Part shown: piece by piece, positions 9,701 through 17,290 of the stretch
Layout: each line of letters begins with the position of its first letter
How positions within the stretch are numbered: the stretch's first letter is position 1
Source of the DNA: an uncultured SAR116 cluster alpha proteobacterium
Lineage (GTDB): Bacteria; Pseudomonadota; Alphaproteobacteria; Puniceispirillales; Puniceispirillaceae
DNA: 64,000 nucleotides
Assembly: GCA_902547925.1 (NCBI GenBank)
Contig: CACCQD010000005.1
Span: 24,106 to 88,105, forward strand
Direction: 5' to 3'
Program-made: the position numbers and the translations under genes
Notes under the pieces: model-generated
What the model saw: the letters and a program-made list of their open reading frames with translations, nothing else
Database searches by the model: none
What the model was told of the DNA's origin: nothing

Positions 9701-10201
9701 GTTGATGCTGCCCAGGCGGGCGAGGGTGATGGCGGCGGCGAGGCGGCGCTTGAATGGACACCGCAGATCAATCTCGGTCTGGAGGTGCGCATTCCGGAGT
9801 CCTATGTCACCGATCTGTCGGTCCGCCTATCGCTCTACCGCCGGATTGCCAATCTCGCCAGCGAGGAAGACACCGACATGCTGCTGGCCGAGCTGGTTGA
9901 CCGGTTCGGCAAATTGCCGGGATCGGTCCGCAATCTATTTGCCATTATCGCGCTCAAACAGCTCTGCAAGCTGGCGAATGTCGAAAAGATTGATGCCGGG
10001 CCAAAGGGGCTTGCCATCGGTTTCCGTGACAATCAATTCGCCAAACCGGATCAGCTGATCGGCTGGATTGCCGGTCAGGCTGGCCGGGTGCAACTGCGTA
10101 CTGATCACAAGCTGATCGTCAAACAGACACTGCCAGCCCCTGATTTACGGCCGCCAATCTGCAATGAGTTACTTGGCGAGATGGTCGCGCTACTGGCCTG
10201 A
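6704..10201 (+). CDS. mfd: Transcription-repair coupling factor Mfd
   Basis: Mfd displaces RNA polymerase stalled at DNA lesions and recruits the UvrA2B excision complex. It is 1165 residues, close to the E. coli length. Domains in order: UvrB-like region with FAVRGGIVDIFPPG, the CarD-type RNA-polymerase-interacting domain with LVVHAEHGIGRYEGL, the RecG-like translocase with Walker A GDVGFGKTE, DEEQHFGVGQKE and QLRGRVGRGRQRA, then the C-terminal TRCF domain. An insert rich in Asp/Asn/Lys near residue 105 looks like one of the window's low-complexity insertions. No good ribosome-binding site precedes the ATG; coupling to sdhE 13 bp upstream may help translation. Confidence 0.97.
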   Translation: MKFINKIEFSSQIWGCPDGANMLALADRVGAGGPLVYVARDDVRMMAMRDALALLLPQAEVLIFPAWDCLPFDRLSPQGSLVGQRIETLARLRGLIPAPDNDPDHTKNKDTANPPAVLLTTVNAFIQRVPPQTYFADQALTLTPGDEIGPAGLASFLGNLNYLRTDTVRETGEFAVRGGIVDIFPPGSPSPVRLDFFGDELETIRNFDAATQRGGETCPHLTLRPVAEFQLDAETIERFRSGYLVAFGAAASRDSLYESVSAGRMHPGVEHWLPLFHANLHTLSDYCPGWHIYLDHEADGAIAARFDQIMDFHQARYESDTGDGSAPYRPLPADQLFLRREEAESQLASACRLFQFAASSPDGAKTGDAGGRAGLVFSRSRAAGTSTVAEVAQAIQSERGAANRPILLTVSGEGAAARLDDLLTPHLGPGGLATIDRLDAIAGPGVYLMQWGLETGFQTDNLLVISETDIFGQRLSRPQAKRARGDDFLREVSSLETGDLVVHAEHGIGRYEGLVIINSSGGAHDCLQLIYAGGDKLYLPVENIEMLSRYGNTGGDSQLDRLGGAAWQARVARIKGRVRIMAEQLIKIAAQRQTANAEPLSIQDGPYAEFCDRFGFVETEDQINAIADVVGDLASGKATDRLICGDVGFGKTEVALRAAFIAAMSGYQVALVAPTTLLARQHGRVFADRFAGFPIKIGVLSRMTPTATAKQTRADMETGDVQIVIGTHALLAKSIKFNNLGLLIVDEEQHFGVGQKERLKELRGDIHVVTLSATPIPRTLQMALSGVREMSLIATPPVDRLAVRTFVGPWDGVVLREAIQREMFRGGQIFCVCPRIDDLQRVYDRVTKLAPEARILSAHGRMAASELDDVMTRFADGEADILLSTNIVESGIDIPSANTMIIQRADMFGLSQLYQLRGRVGRGRQRAYAYLTSDPNRLLTPQARRRLEVMQTLDTLGAGFTLASYDMDIRGAGNLLGDEQSGHVREVGVELYQEMLRQAVDAAQAGEGDGGGEAALEWTPQINLGLEVRIPESYVTDLSVRLSLYRRIANLASEEDTDMLLAELVDRFGKLPGSVRNLFAIIALKQLCKLANVEKIDAGPKGLAIGFRDNQFAKPDQLIGWIAGQAGRVQLRTDHKLIVKQTLPAPDLRPPICNELLGEMVALLA

Positions 10202-10840
10202 TCAGGCAGTGGCCGCATCAATCGCCGGGATCAGATGTTCGGGTATATGGGCCCCGGCAATGGCATAGGCTTCACCGAAGATGAAATAGGGAACACCATC
10301 GAGATTGAGCTGATGCGCCCCTGCAATGTCGGTGTCCAGCTGGCGTTGCACCGTCTCGTTCTCCAGCGCCTCAATCAATTCCGGCCGTCCGATTTCTGCT
10401 GCAATCCCAGCCAGCACATCGCGCTCGCCAATATCCCTGCCAGCCAGAAAATAAGCGCGGTATAGCGCCTCTGACAACCGGTCGGTATCACCACCGGCGA
10501 CCAGCAGCATCTTCTGCGCCTTGCGGCTGTCCGGGGTGCGGGTAATCGCATCAAAATTGAACCTGATCCCGCTATCCAGCCCGGCGGCGGCAATGCGGCC
10601 ATAGACGGCGGCGGCGGAATGGCCGAATTTTGCCGCCAGATACGAGGCGCGGTGCATGCCATCTTCTGGCATTGTCGGGTTCAACAAAAATGTCCGCCAG
10701 ACGATGCGCGGGGTGATATGCGGTCGCCTCGCCAACGCCGCATCAAGCCGTTTTTTGCCGATATAGCACCAGGGGCAGATGACATCGGCAAAAATCTCGA
10801 TCCGCAGGCTCTGCGGACTGGCTGAACTCTGGCTGCTCAT
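10202..10840 (-). CDS. DsbA/FrnE-family oxidoreductase
   Basis: Thioredoxin-fold protein of the DsbA superfamily, FrnE/2-hydroxychromene-2-carboxylate isomerase branch, 212 residues. The redox motif CPWCY is at residues 22-25 near the N-terminus, and DGVPYFIFGEAYAIAGA, holding the cis-proline segment, lies near the C-terminus. There is no signal peptide, so it is probably cytoplasmic and may handle disulfide or glutathione chemistry. An upstream in-frame extension exists but is built from low-complexity repeats. I chose the ATG at 10840 because GGGGAG sits five bases before it. It is convergent with mfd, with no gap between the two stop codons. Confidence 0.85.
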   Translation of the reverse strand: MSSQSSASPQSLRIEIFADVICPWCYIGKKRLDAALARRPHITPRIVWRTFLLNPTMPEDGMHRASYLAAKFGHSAAAVYGRIAAAGLDSGIRFNFDAITRTPDSRKAQKMLLVAGGDTDRLSEALYRAYFLAGRDIGERDVLAGIAAEIGRPELIEALENETVQRQLDTDIAGAHQLNLDGVPYFIFGEAYAIAGAHIPEHLIPAIDAATA

Positions 10841-10949
10841 TTGCTCCCCTGAACCTTCCCGATTGCTATTGGCCGCAAATCTGGCGGGCGGATGACTTGA
10901 TAATGACGCACTTAAGACATTATGTATGTGGTCTTGCCACTTCACAAGC

Positions 10950-11040
10950 CTCACACCCAATCTTGTAGTCTGGTAAACTTGCAGTCTGGCAATCTTGTGA
11001 TCTTGTAATCTGGTAAACTTGTAATCTGGCGATCTGGCCG
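10950..11040. repeat. Drifting quasi-repeats between dsbA-like and hugZ-like genes
   Basis: About eight imperfect copies of a word like CTTGTAATCTGG(TAAA) follow one another with a period near 11 bp. This lies in the divergent promoter spacer between the DsbA-like gene and the HugZ-like gene. Read through on the minus strand it gives a false N-terminal extension rich in RLQ-type units. Confidence 0.7.
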
Positions 11041-11062
11041 CCTCCTTTTGGAAAAGAGCGTG

Positions 11063-11554
11063 ATGGAAAAATCTGAACATGCATCCCTCAACCGCCAGCG
11101 TGACCGGCTTCTTGCCCAGAAAACGATTCTGATCAGCGCGCGCGGCTCGTCTGATCAGCCGGAAATGGGGGTCACGCCTTTTGTCCGCAATAATAACAGA
11201 TTGTTCATCTATCCAAGCCACCTGTCGGCGCATGTTCGTGCGATGCTGGCGCGCGGCGAGGGCCAGTTTCTGCTAATTGAGGATGAACAGACAGCGCAGA
11301 ACATCTGGGCGCGGGTGCGTCTCAAATTTGACGCGGACATCACCGAGATTGACCGTGGGGACACATCATTCGGCCCGCTTTGCGATAAATTTGCAACGGC
11401 GCATGGGCCAACCATGGGGCTTATCCGGGATTTCACCGATTTTCACATGCTGCGCCTACGCCCCCGCAATGGCGTGCTTGTCACCGGTTTTGCCCGCGCC
11501 TACCGTGTTGAGGGCGCGGATTTCACCATCACCGAACATCTGAAAAACAGCTGA
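11063..11554 (+). CDS. HugZ/pyridoxamine 5'-phosphate oxidase-like protein
   Basis: Small split-barrel FMN-binding-fold protein of the pyridoxamine-phosphate-oxidase-like group, closest in layout to HugZ/HutZ haem-utilisation proteins. It shows an N-terminal strand pair (TILISARG...MGVTPFVRNNNRLFIYPSHLSAHVRAML), a central VRLKFDADITEI strand and the late FTDFHMLRLRPRNGVLVTGFARAY segment, typical of these proteins. The C-terminal His-rich haem-binding loop of true HugZ is not obvious, so haem degradation is uncertain. The ATG at 11063 is preferred; an in-frame TTG at 11048 is the alternative. Confidence 0.7.
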   Translation: MEKSEHASLNRQRDRLLAQKTILISARGSSDQPEMGVTPFVRNNNRLFIYPSHLSAHVRAMLARGEGQFLLIEDEQTAQNIWARVRLKFDADITEIDRGDTSFGPLCDKFATAHGPTMGLIRDFTDFHMLRLRPRNGVLVTGFARAYRVEGADFTITEHLKNS

Positions 11555-11582
11555 TGGCCGGTGAGATGGTTGCACATGTGAT

Positions 11583-12248
11583 ATGAACCAGACATCACAC
11601 ATCCCAATACTCTGGAGTTTTCGCCGCTGCCCCTATGCGATGCGGGCCCGGCTTGCGATTGTGGCTGCCGGTATTGCGGTCGAACTGCGAGAGATTCGGC
11701 TGCGTGACAAGCCGGCGGCTTTTCTGGCAGCCTCGGCTAAGGCCACGGTTCCGGTTCTGCAATGTGTCAGTGGCCGGGTGATTGACCAGAGCCGCGACAT
11801 TATGTTCTGGGCACTCGATCAGCATGATCCGGATGGTTGGCTTGCGCCCGTTCATGCCGACAGAGATCATGTCGAGGCGTTTTTTGAGCGGCTTGATGGG
11901 CCGTTCAAGACGCATCTTGACCGCTATAAATATGCCAGCCGCTTCGATCCGGAAGAAGCGCTCGCAAATCGCCGCAGGGGCGCGTCCACCCTTACTGGTT
12001 TTGAACAGCTGCTAACCAACCAGCCGGCGTTGTCGGGAGCGCATCCTGGCCTTCTCGATTTTGCCAGCCTGCCCTTTGTTCGCCAGTTCCGCATTGCCGA
12101 TCCCGACTGGTTTGACGCGCAGCCCTGGCCACATCTCCACCGCTGGCTTGCAGATTTTCTGGACTCCCCTCGCTTTGCCACGATTATGCGGAAATACAGC
12201 CCCTGGCAGGAGGGTTCGCCAGGCGTCAGCTTTCCGTCCGACTCCTGA
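11583..12248 (+). CDS. Glutathione S-transferase family protein
   Basis: 221-residue glutathione S-transferase-like protein. The thioredoxin-type N-terminal domain opens with FRRCPYAMRARLAI, where Cys-Pro-Tyr is the glutathione-site position, and carries the cis-proline in TVPVLQ. SGRVIDQSRDIMFW provides the Gln/Ser that normally contact the glutathione gamma-glutamyl group. An alpha-helical C-terminal domain follows. The CPYAMR motif suggests an omega- or glutaredoxin-like thiol-transferase role rather than classical conjugation; that is inference. The stop overlaps by 23 bp the end of the broken DMT transporter gene on the other strand. Confidence 0.85.
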   Translation: MNQTSHIPILWSFRRCPYAMRARLAIVAAGIAVELREIRLRDKPAAFLAASAKATVPVLQCVSGRVIDQSRDIMFWALDQHDPDGWLAPVHADRDHVEAFFERLDGPFKTHLDRYKYASRFDPEEALANRRRGASTLTGFEQLLTNQPALSGAHPGLLDFASLPFVRQFRIADPDWFDAQPWPHLHRWLADFLDSPRFATIMRKYSPWQEGSPGVSFPSDS

Positions 12249-12960
12249 GCCCGACCTCGACACGCGCTGTTGCAATGATGTAGCTGGCAAACGTTACCAG
12301 AAGGATGGCCGCACCCACTAGCATCATCGGGCTTGGTCGCTCGCTGGTGCCAAGACAGACCCAGAATGGCCCCAGCACCATTTCGAGCAGAATCAACAGG
12401 CTGAAATTGGTTGCCGCGGTATAGCGCGGAGCCAGCGACAGCAGGCACATGACCAGCAACGCCCATAGCGACCCGGTTATCATCTCCTGCAGATCAGTTC
12501 CCAAAAACCCTATGAATGCTGTGCCCAGCGTCCCCAGCGAGACCGCCAGCAGAACTGGCGTGTTCGGGTATCGGCGCGCTAAAACAAAAACCACCGCGAT
12601 GCACAATGCCGTCATGACGCCCGGAAATCCGCCAAGAAAGACGCTGCCTTCGGGGGCCGCCACCGCGCCCTCACCGTTGAAGACAACGATCAGCACCCGG
12701 CCATCGTCATCACAATTGCTTGCCGTGTGCGTCGCGTTGTCGCCTCGCGCAGGATCACAAAGCTTAACAGCGCCGCCAGCACAGGCACTTTCGTCAGGGC
12801 TGTCAGCATGACGACGATCGAGGTTTCCACGGCGGCAAAATTGAAGTACAGCGTGTTCCCGCCATTGGCTACCATAATCACCAGAAACGGCATCGTCGCC
12901 ATCTGCCTGAAATCATCGCCCATCTGCCGTCCGACCATGACAATCCCCACTTTCCAAGTT
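12226..12960 (-). pseudogene. C-terminal remnant of a DMT/EamA transporter, frameshifted
   Basis: C-terminal part of a drug/metabolite-type (EamA) permease. Upstream of position 12700 one frame gives transporter-like helices (NGGNTLYFNFAAVETSIVVML and KVPVLAALLSFVILRE); downstream another frame gives the last five or so helices to the stop at 12226. The two frames join at the C-run 12696-12698: adding one base there restores AGVLIVVFNGEG, so a one-base deletion is the likely lesion. Recognisable sequence ends near 12950, and the missing N-terminus is found at 33293-33526 on the same strand. The gene was therefore split by the intervening island and has since decayed. The exact left edge is uncertain by a few tens of bases. 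Confidence 0.8.
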
Positions 12961-13034
12961 TCAAGGTCCGTGGACCATGGTTCAAGTGACTGTTTCCAAA
13001 TGATTAACGTTCTGGAACACGAGCTTGTGTTTCC

Positions 13035-13586
13035 ATGGCGTGGGTGAGTTCTTCGGTATCTTTTTACAATCGTAACGGCACCTATTACCTCTCTCGTGCT
13101 GTGCCCTCTGATCTTCGTCATCGCTTCCTCAAGCGGAAGATCGAGGTCTCTCTTCGTACAAAAACAAAGTTCAAAGCCGACAGATCTGCTGCTACCCTGT
13201 CCGAGAGGCTAGAGCGTTACTGGGATAGCTTGCGCGTGGAAATGATCTAGTCGAAGGGGCTTGGCCTGGCGGTCTTGCCAGAGACCAGGACGGTGGCTTC
13301 TTAAAGTCTCAGTTTAACTGACACGCTTGCGCTCTATCACCGCCAGAAGTGCATAGGCAAGACCAGCCTCTTCGTTGAGTCATCAAAACGCAGCATTTGC
13401 TATTTCATCGAGTGCCTGGGACATGACAGCCTGAAATCAATTGAGGTGTCAGATGCAGGACGGTTCAGGGACTACCTGTTCGAACGCTGTATGGCCTTAT
13501 AATCCGTGAAGCGGGCCTTCTCGTCTGTCAGGGCTGTGATTAACCTTGCGATCAGGAAAAAGACACAACTGAATGCACTAGTCTGA
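13035..13586 (+). pseudogene. Tyrosine recombinase/phage integrase remnant
   Basis: One reading frame shows an integrase N-terminus like DUF6538 arm-binding domains (NGTYYLSRAVPSDLRHRF, then SLRTKTKFKAD), then after a gap the core-binding domain (LTDTLALYHRQ, SICYFIECLGHDSLKSIEV, VKRAFSSVRAVINLAIRKK). The frame is preserved throughout but broken by stops at 13248, 13302 and 13500, and ends at about 13586. The catalytic domain with the R-H-R-Y residues is absent. It marks the left end of the island and explains how the island could have arrived, but it cannot be functional now. Confidence 0.8.
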
Positions 13587-13621
13587 CTTGCATTGCTCAA
13601 AAATTCGCAGAAAAAGCACAG

Positions 13622-13696
13622 TTTAACTGTTGTATGTGAGATACTTTTTAACTGTTGTATGTGAGATACTTTTTAACTGTTGTATGTGAGATACTT
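13622..13696. repeat. Three perfect 25-bp tandem repeats upstream of the island operon
   Basis: The 25-bp unit beginning TTTAACTGTTGTATGTGAGA and ending TACTT is repeated three times head to tail with no mismatch. The array lies in the non-coding stretch between the integrase remnant and the first cargo gene, about 200 bp before its start codon. It could be a multi-site operator, a recombinase arm-site array, or slipped replication; the sequence does not decide. The rest of 13587-13892 is AT-rich with no gene visible. Confidence 0.95.
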
Positions 13697-13892
13697 TAAC
13701 TTGCTGTTCTAAGTATAATTTACAATTTTTTTCAGTAAGTGACACCTCCCGGGTGTTACTCTTGCCGCGTGATGCGAAAATAATCTAAGTCTTGTGCGAA
13801 AAAAACATCATTAGATAGGCATTTTTATTGTAACGTGTTCAGCAAGTTTAAGTCCTAAAAAGCGACGTTAATAAGATTTCATGGAGGTCATA

Positions 13893-15035
13893 ATGAAACA
13901 CGACGATTTAATCACCAACAAATTGTTTGGTGCTAGTTCTCAGATAGCATCAACGTCTAGACGGAAATTCATCTCACGAAGTGTTGCGGTGGGCGCGTCA
14001 AGCCTTTCAATTCCCTTTATTTCTAAAATTGCGCAGGCGTCTTCGACTGTTAACGTCCTTGCGTTTGGTGGCTATGAAGAACCGGGAATGCTTACGGAGT
14101 TTGAGGAGAAAACTGGCATTACAGTTAATTTAAAAATTCACGATGGCTCTGATGAGGAAATGATTGCGCTGATGCAAACGTCCGCACCGGGCACTTTTGA
14201 TGTGATCACACCCACGAGTGCATACATCCCAAAAGCTATTGAGGATGGCATAATTTCACAATTGAACCCTTCTGATTTTCCCCTTGAAGATTATTTCAGC
14301 ATTATTGCAAATTGGCCCCCAGTCTGGAAATCGGGGAAACTTTTCGCTGTTGTTAATCGATTTGGGTACTATGGTATCACATACAACCATAAGAAGTTTT
14401 CTGAAGCTGATGTGTCTTCGTACGATATTTTATTTGACCCGTCAGTTAAGGGGAGAGTGGCGCTTTTCGATTGGTTTCTGCCAAATATGGGATGCCTATC
14501 CAAATACAACGGCAACAAAAACCCTTATGACTTAGCAGCTTCAGAATTTTCTGCTTTAGGTGAGACCTTGATGAAACTTCGTCCGCAGGTAGGTTTGGTT
14601 GGTAACACCAGTCAAGTAATACAGGCAATGGCAGGTGGCTCTTACGATCTCGCAATTGCCGGTGAGTGGGTTCAGGCGGGGATGTATGATGATGGTTTGC
14701 CATTTAAAGCTTTGGTGCCAAAGCAGGGTGGGGTAACTTGGGATCAGGCAGTCTGTGTATCAGCCAAAACACCGAACAAGGAGAATGCGATAAAGTTCGT
14801 TCAGTATGTTTGCGGGCCAGCTTTCCAGTCTAAATTAGCTATTGCCAAGACATATTATAGCATGGTTCCAAACAAAAAGGCTGCAGTCATGTTACCGGAT
14901 GATAAAAGGGAGCTTTTAAATCTCTCAAATATCGAAAAATTTGACGAGATTTTTATGGCAAACCTATCACCAAGAAAGAGTCCAGATAATCGTGACGATT
15001 GGATGGCATCTTGGGAAAAATTTAAAAACGCATAA
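13893..15035 (+). CDS. Polyamine-type ABC transporter substrate-binding protein (Tat-exported)
   Basis: Periplasmic solute-binding protein of the spermidine/putrescine-binding (PotD/PotF) kind, 380 residues. A twin-arginine signal is visible (SRRKFISRS followed by a hydrophobic stretch and AQA before SSTVNVLAFGG). The mature part has the family's early strands (FEEKTGITV, GTFDVITPTSAYIPKAIEDG) and a hinge segment (VNRFGYYGITYNHKKF). It heads the plus-strand cargo cluster with permeases at 16445 and 17287 and an ATPase at 21639. The ATG at 13893 is preferred because GGAGG sits just before it. The ligand is presumably an amine or short amino compound, judged from the enzymes nearby. Confidence 0.85.
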   Translation: MKHDDLITNKLFGASSQIASTSRRKFISRSVAVGASSLSIPFISKIAQASSTVNVLAFGGYEEPGMLTEFEEKTGITVNLKIHDGSDEEMIALMQTSAPGTFDVITPTSAYIPKAIEDGIISQLNPSDFPLEDYFSIIANWPPVWKSGKLFAVVNRFGYYGITYNHKKFSEADVSSYDILFDPSVKGRVALFDWFLPNMGCLSKYNGNKNPYDLAASEFSALGETLMKLRPQVGLVGNTSQVIQAMAGGSYDLAIAGEWVQAGMYDDGLPFKALVPKQGGVTWDQAVCVSAKTPNKENAIKFVQYVCGPAFQSKLAIAKTYYSMVPNKKAAVMLPDDKRELLNLSNIEKFDEIFMANLSPRKSPDNRDDWMASWEKFKNA

Positions 15036-15050
15036 CGTGAATGGTATGCT

Positions 15051-15079
15051 ATTGATGGCTGCTCAATGCGGCCATCAAT
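15051..15079 (+). promoter_or_regulatory. Intercistronic stem-loop after the binding-protein gene
   Basis: ATTGATGGC and its exact reverse complement GCCATCAAT form a 9-bp stem around an 11-nt loop, 16 bp after the binding-protein stop codon. No T-run follows, so it does not look like an intrinsic terminator. Such hairpins between binding-protein and permease genes can protect the upstream mRNA and raise binding-protein yield. Confidence 0.75.
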
Positions 15080-15093
15080 TCTAAGGATTTAGT

Positions 15094-16440
15094 ATGAATT
15101 ATATTAACCTCTCCCAAACCATTGAATCTCATTGGTTTTGGGACACCTTCCCATTCGTATCGCAATCCTACGAGGACGGAGATGAGTTTCAAGAGTTTGG
15201 ATTAAGGTGGAGTGGTAAAGGCTTCACTTATTCGAGTTCACCAGGTTGGCATTTTCTAGACAGACCAATGTTAGATGACTTCGATATTGATCACTTTGCT
15301 GGTGTTGCCCAAGTTATTGACTTAACACAGTGCGCAAAAAAAGGCTTCGTTACAGCGGGTGATTTTACCGATAAGATTGGGTTAGGATCTCTCTCAAGAA
15401 TTATTGTTCTCAAAACAGGCCACGCGAGTGAGATACCTATTCGGCGTCGAGAATATTGGACGCTAGCTCCCCAAATTTCGCCGGCAATTGCCGATATAGC
15501 TGCCGAGAGGGGTGTTTCCCACATCTGTGTTGATTTATCCTGCGACGGTTTAGAAAGCCGAAGAGCAGACTCTACTAATGGCGTCTTCAATCCAAACACA
15601 GAATTTAGACAAAGGGTTCACGCTTCTGGCGTAATTCTTACTGAAAATTTTTGTAATTTAGACAAAGTCGAAACCGAAATATTCTTACTTTGCCTTCCCA
15701 TCAAGGGGGAAGGGATGAGCACCTCTCCAACGAGGCCAGTTGCACTGACCTCGTGGCCTTCAGAAAAACCATCCATTTATGATGTCTCTACACCTATTTT
15801 GAACCACTGGCGTTGGCGAATGGAAACCTGGCGTGTCCAAGAAAATGGCGCTGGCTTTCACTCTGACCACACTGAGTTTATTCAATCTGGACATGCATTC
15901 ACACACTGTGATGCTCCCAGGCACATGGAAAAAAATGGCGCCACTATTCAGGAACTTCCAAACATGGGATTGGACTCGTTTATAGGCAAGGCTCATATTA
16001 TTGACCTATCAGATATCGAGTTGCCGTCGGCGATAACTGCAAGTTTGCTAGAGGAACGATCGGGGGGAGGAATTACAAAGAACCAACGAATAATTTTGAG
16101 GAGTGATCTAACAAATCGACTCGGATACAAATCTACTAGGTGGCATACTCATGCTCCAAACTTAGATATATCGGCAGCAAAATGGCTAATCGATAAAAAG
16201 CCAACGGCAGTCGGTCTAGATTTTCCGCAAGATTACATTGCAAGGGAGATGCCTGGCCGACATGTTTACAACCATGAATTTGAAATCCATCACAAAATCT
16301 TTCAGGCAGGAATTCCATTTATTGAGGATTTAAAAGATTTAGGGCAGATGACTGGAGATAAAACTTTCTTAGCGGCTGTGCCATTAAAAATGACTTGTAT
16401 TGATGGCGCTCCAATGAGAGCGATTCTAATAGATTGGTGA
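15094..16440 (+). CDS. Tandem cyclase-family protein (two kynurenine-formamidase-like domains)
   Basis: Two cyclase/KynB-type metal-dependent amidohydrolase-fold domains in one 448-residue chain. The second domain (about 230-448) carries the family's metal motif, His267, His271, Asp273 and His277 in HAFTHCDAPRH, plus a late His-rich end. The first (about 1-215) aligns in layout but its motif has become GWHFLDRP, retaining one His and an Asp and losing the others, so it is probably non-catalytic. Family members hydrolyse formyl-kynurenine, cyclic amides, isatin or related ring compounds. Typical family proteins have one domain of 200-330 residues, so this duplication is unusual. It sits inside the transporter operon. 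Confidence 0.75.
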   Translation: MNYINLSQTIESHWFWDTFPFVSQSYEDGDEFQEFGLRWSGKGFTYSSSPGWHFLDRPMLDDFDIDHFAGVAQVIDLTQCAKKGFVTAGDFTDKIGLGSLSRIIVLKTGHASEIPIRRREYWTLAPQISPAIADIAAERGVSHICVDLSCDGLESRRADSTNGVFNPNTEFRQRVHASGVILTENFCNLDKVETEIFLLCLPIKGEGMSTSPTRPVALTSWPSEKPSIYDVSTPILNHWRWRMETWRVQENGAGFHSDHTEFIQSGHAFTHCDAPRHMEKNGATIQELPNMGLDSFIGKAHIIDLSDIELPSAITASLLEERSGGGITKNQRIILRSDLTNRLGYKSTRWHTHAPNLDISAAKWLIDKKPTAVGLDFPQDYIAREMPGRHVYNHEFEIHHKIFQAGIPFIEDLKDLGQMTGDKTFLAAVPLKMTCIDGAPMRAILIDW

Positions 16441-16444
16441 GGTT

Positions 16445-17290
16445 TTGGGTACTTATTCTAACACAACAAATCCTTGGCCCTTTTTGCTCCCCGCTTTGAT
16501 TCTTAGTTGTCTATTTTTTTTGATACCAACGGTCAATATGATTTTTTTGAGTCTAACCACAGAAACTGGTTTTGGCGTCAACAATTTTATTTATTTTTTT
16601 TCAACCCCTTACTTGACTCAGGCTTTATTCCGAAGCCTCATTCTTGCCTCAGTGTCAACTTTGATTGCTGGTGTTATATCATGGCCGTTAGCCTATTTCG
16701 TTGTTTTTTGTGTCAAAGAAAAATGGCGGCCTTTATTTTTATTAGCCATTTTAGCTCCTTTTTGGACAAGTTTTACGATAAGAGCATTTTCGTGGCAGTT
16801 AGTTTTATCTGACAACGGCGTTATTTCTTGGTTAATTGAGAAAGCCACCGGCTCCTCTGTGGCACTGGGTATTCTCTACACTATGAATGCATCGATTTTT
16901 GGTCTTGCACTCTTTGGTTCAATGCTGTGTACTTTCACACTTTACGGGGCCTTGGTGTCCATTGATAAAAAATTGGTTGAAGCTGCGTCGACGTTGGGCG
17001 CACGGCCCTATCAAATTTTCAGAGATATAATCCTCCCATTGGGACTGCCTGGTTGGCTGGCGGGCATAGTTTTATCTTTCATCGTTTGTATTGGCGACTA
17101 TGCGGTTCCCACTCTATTGGGTGGCGGATTGAAGCCGGTATTAGCACAAATTATGCTATCGATCTTGAAAGGCACCTATGACCTTTCACAAGCAGCGACG
17201 ATAGCCACTATTCTTGCTGTCACTGTAATAATTTGTGCCTCACCACTGTTGTTTTTTAGGCTATTTAAAAGAAGAAGAGCATCGGCATGA
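16445..17290 (+). CDS. Polyamine-type ABC transporter permease (PotB-like)
   Basis: Inner-membrane permease of the binding-protein-dependent type, 281 residues, about six transmembrane helices. It has the EAA loop that docks the ATPase (LVEAASTLGARPYQIFRDIILPLGLPG). The start is TTG at 16445, four bases after the upstream stop and close behind TGAGG. Its stop overlaps the start of the next permease by four bases, so the two are translationally coupled. It pairs with the PotC-like permease that follows and most likely with the ATPase at 21639. Confidence 0.87.
   Translation: MGTYSNTTNPWPFLLPALILSCLFFLIPTVNMIFLSLTTETGFGVNNFIYFFSTPYLTQALFRSLILASVSTLIAGVISWPLAYFVVFCVKEKWRPLFLLAILAPFWTSFTIRAFSWQLVLSDNGVISWLIEKATGSSVALGILYTMNASIFGLALFGSMLCTFTLYGALVSIDKKLVEAASTLGARPYQIFRDIILPLGLPGWLAGIVLSFIVCIGDYAVPTLLGGGLKPVLAQIMLSILKGTYDLSQAATIATILAVTVIICASPLLFFRLFKRRRASA

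Noticed and set aside
10841..11233. N-terminal extension of the DsbA/FrnE-like protein
   Set aside because: The upstream in-frame stretch is translated low-complexity repeat, and a clear GGGGAG ribosome-binding site points to the ATG at 10840.
13622..13696. CRISPR array
   Set aside because: The three 25-bp copies are directly adjacent with no spacers, and no cas gene is present in the window.
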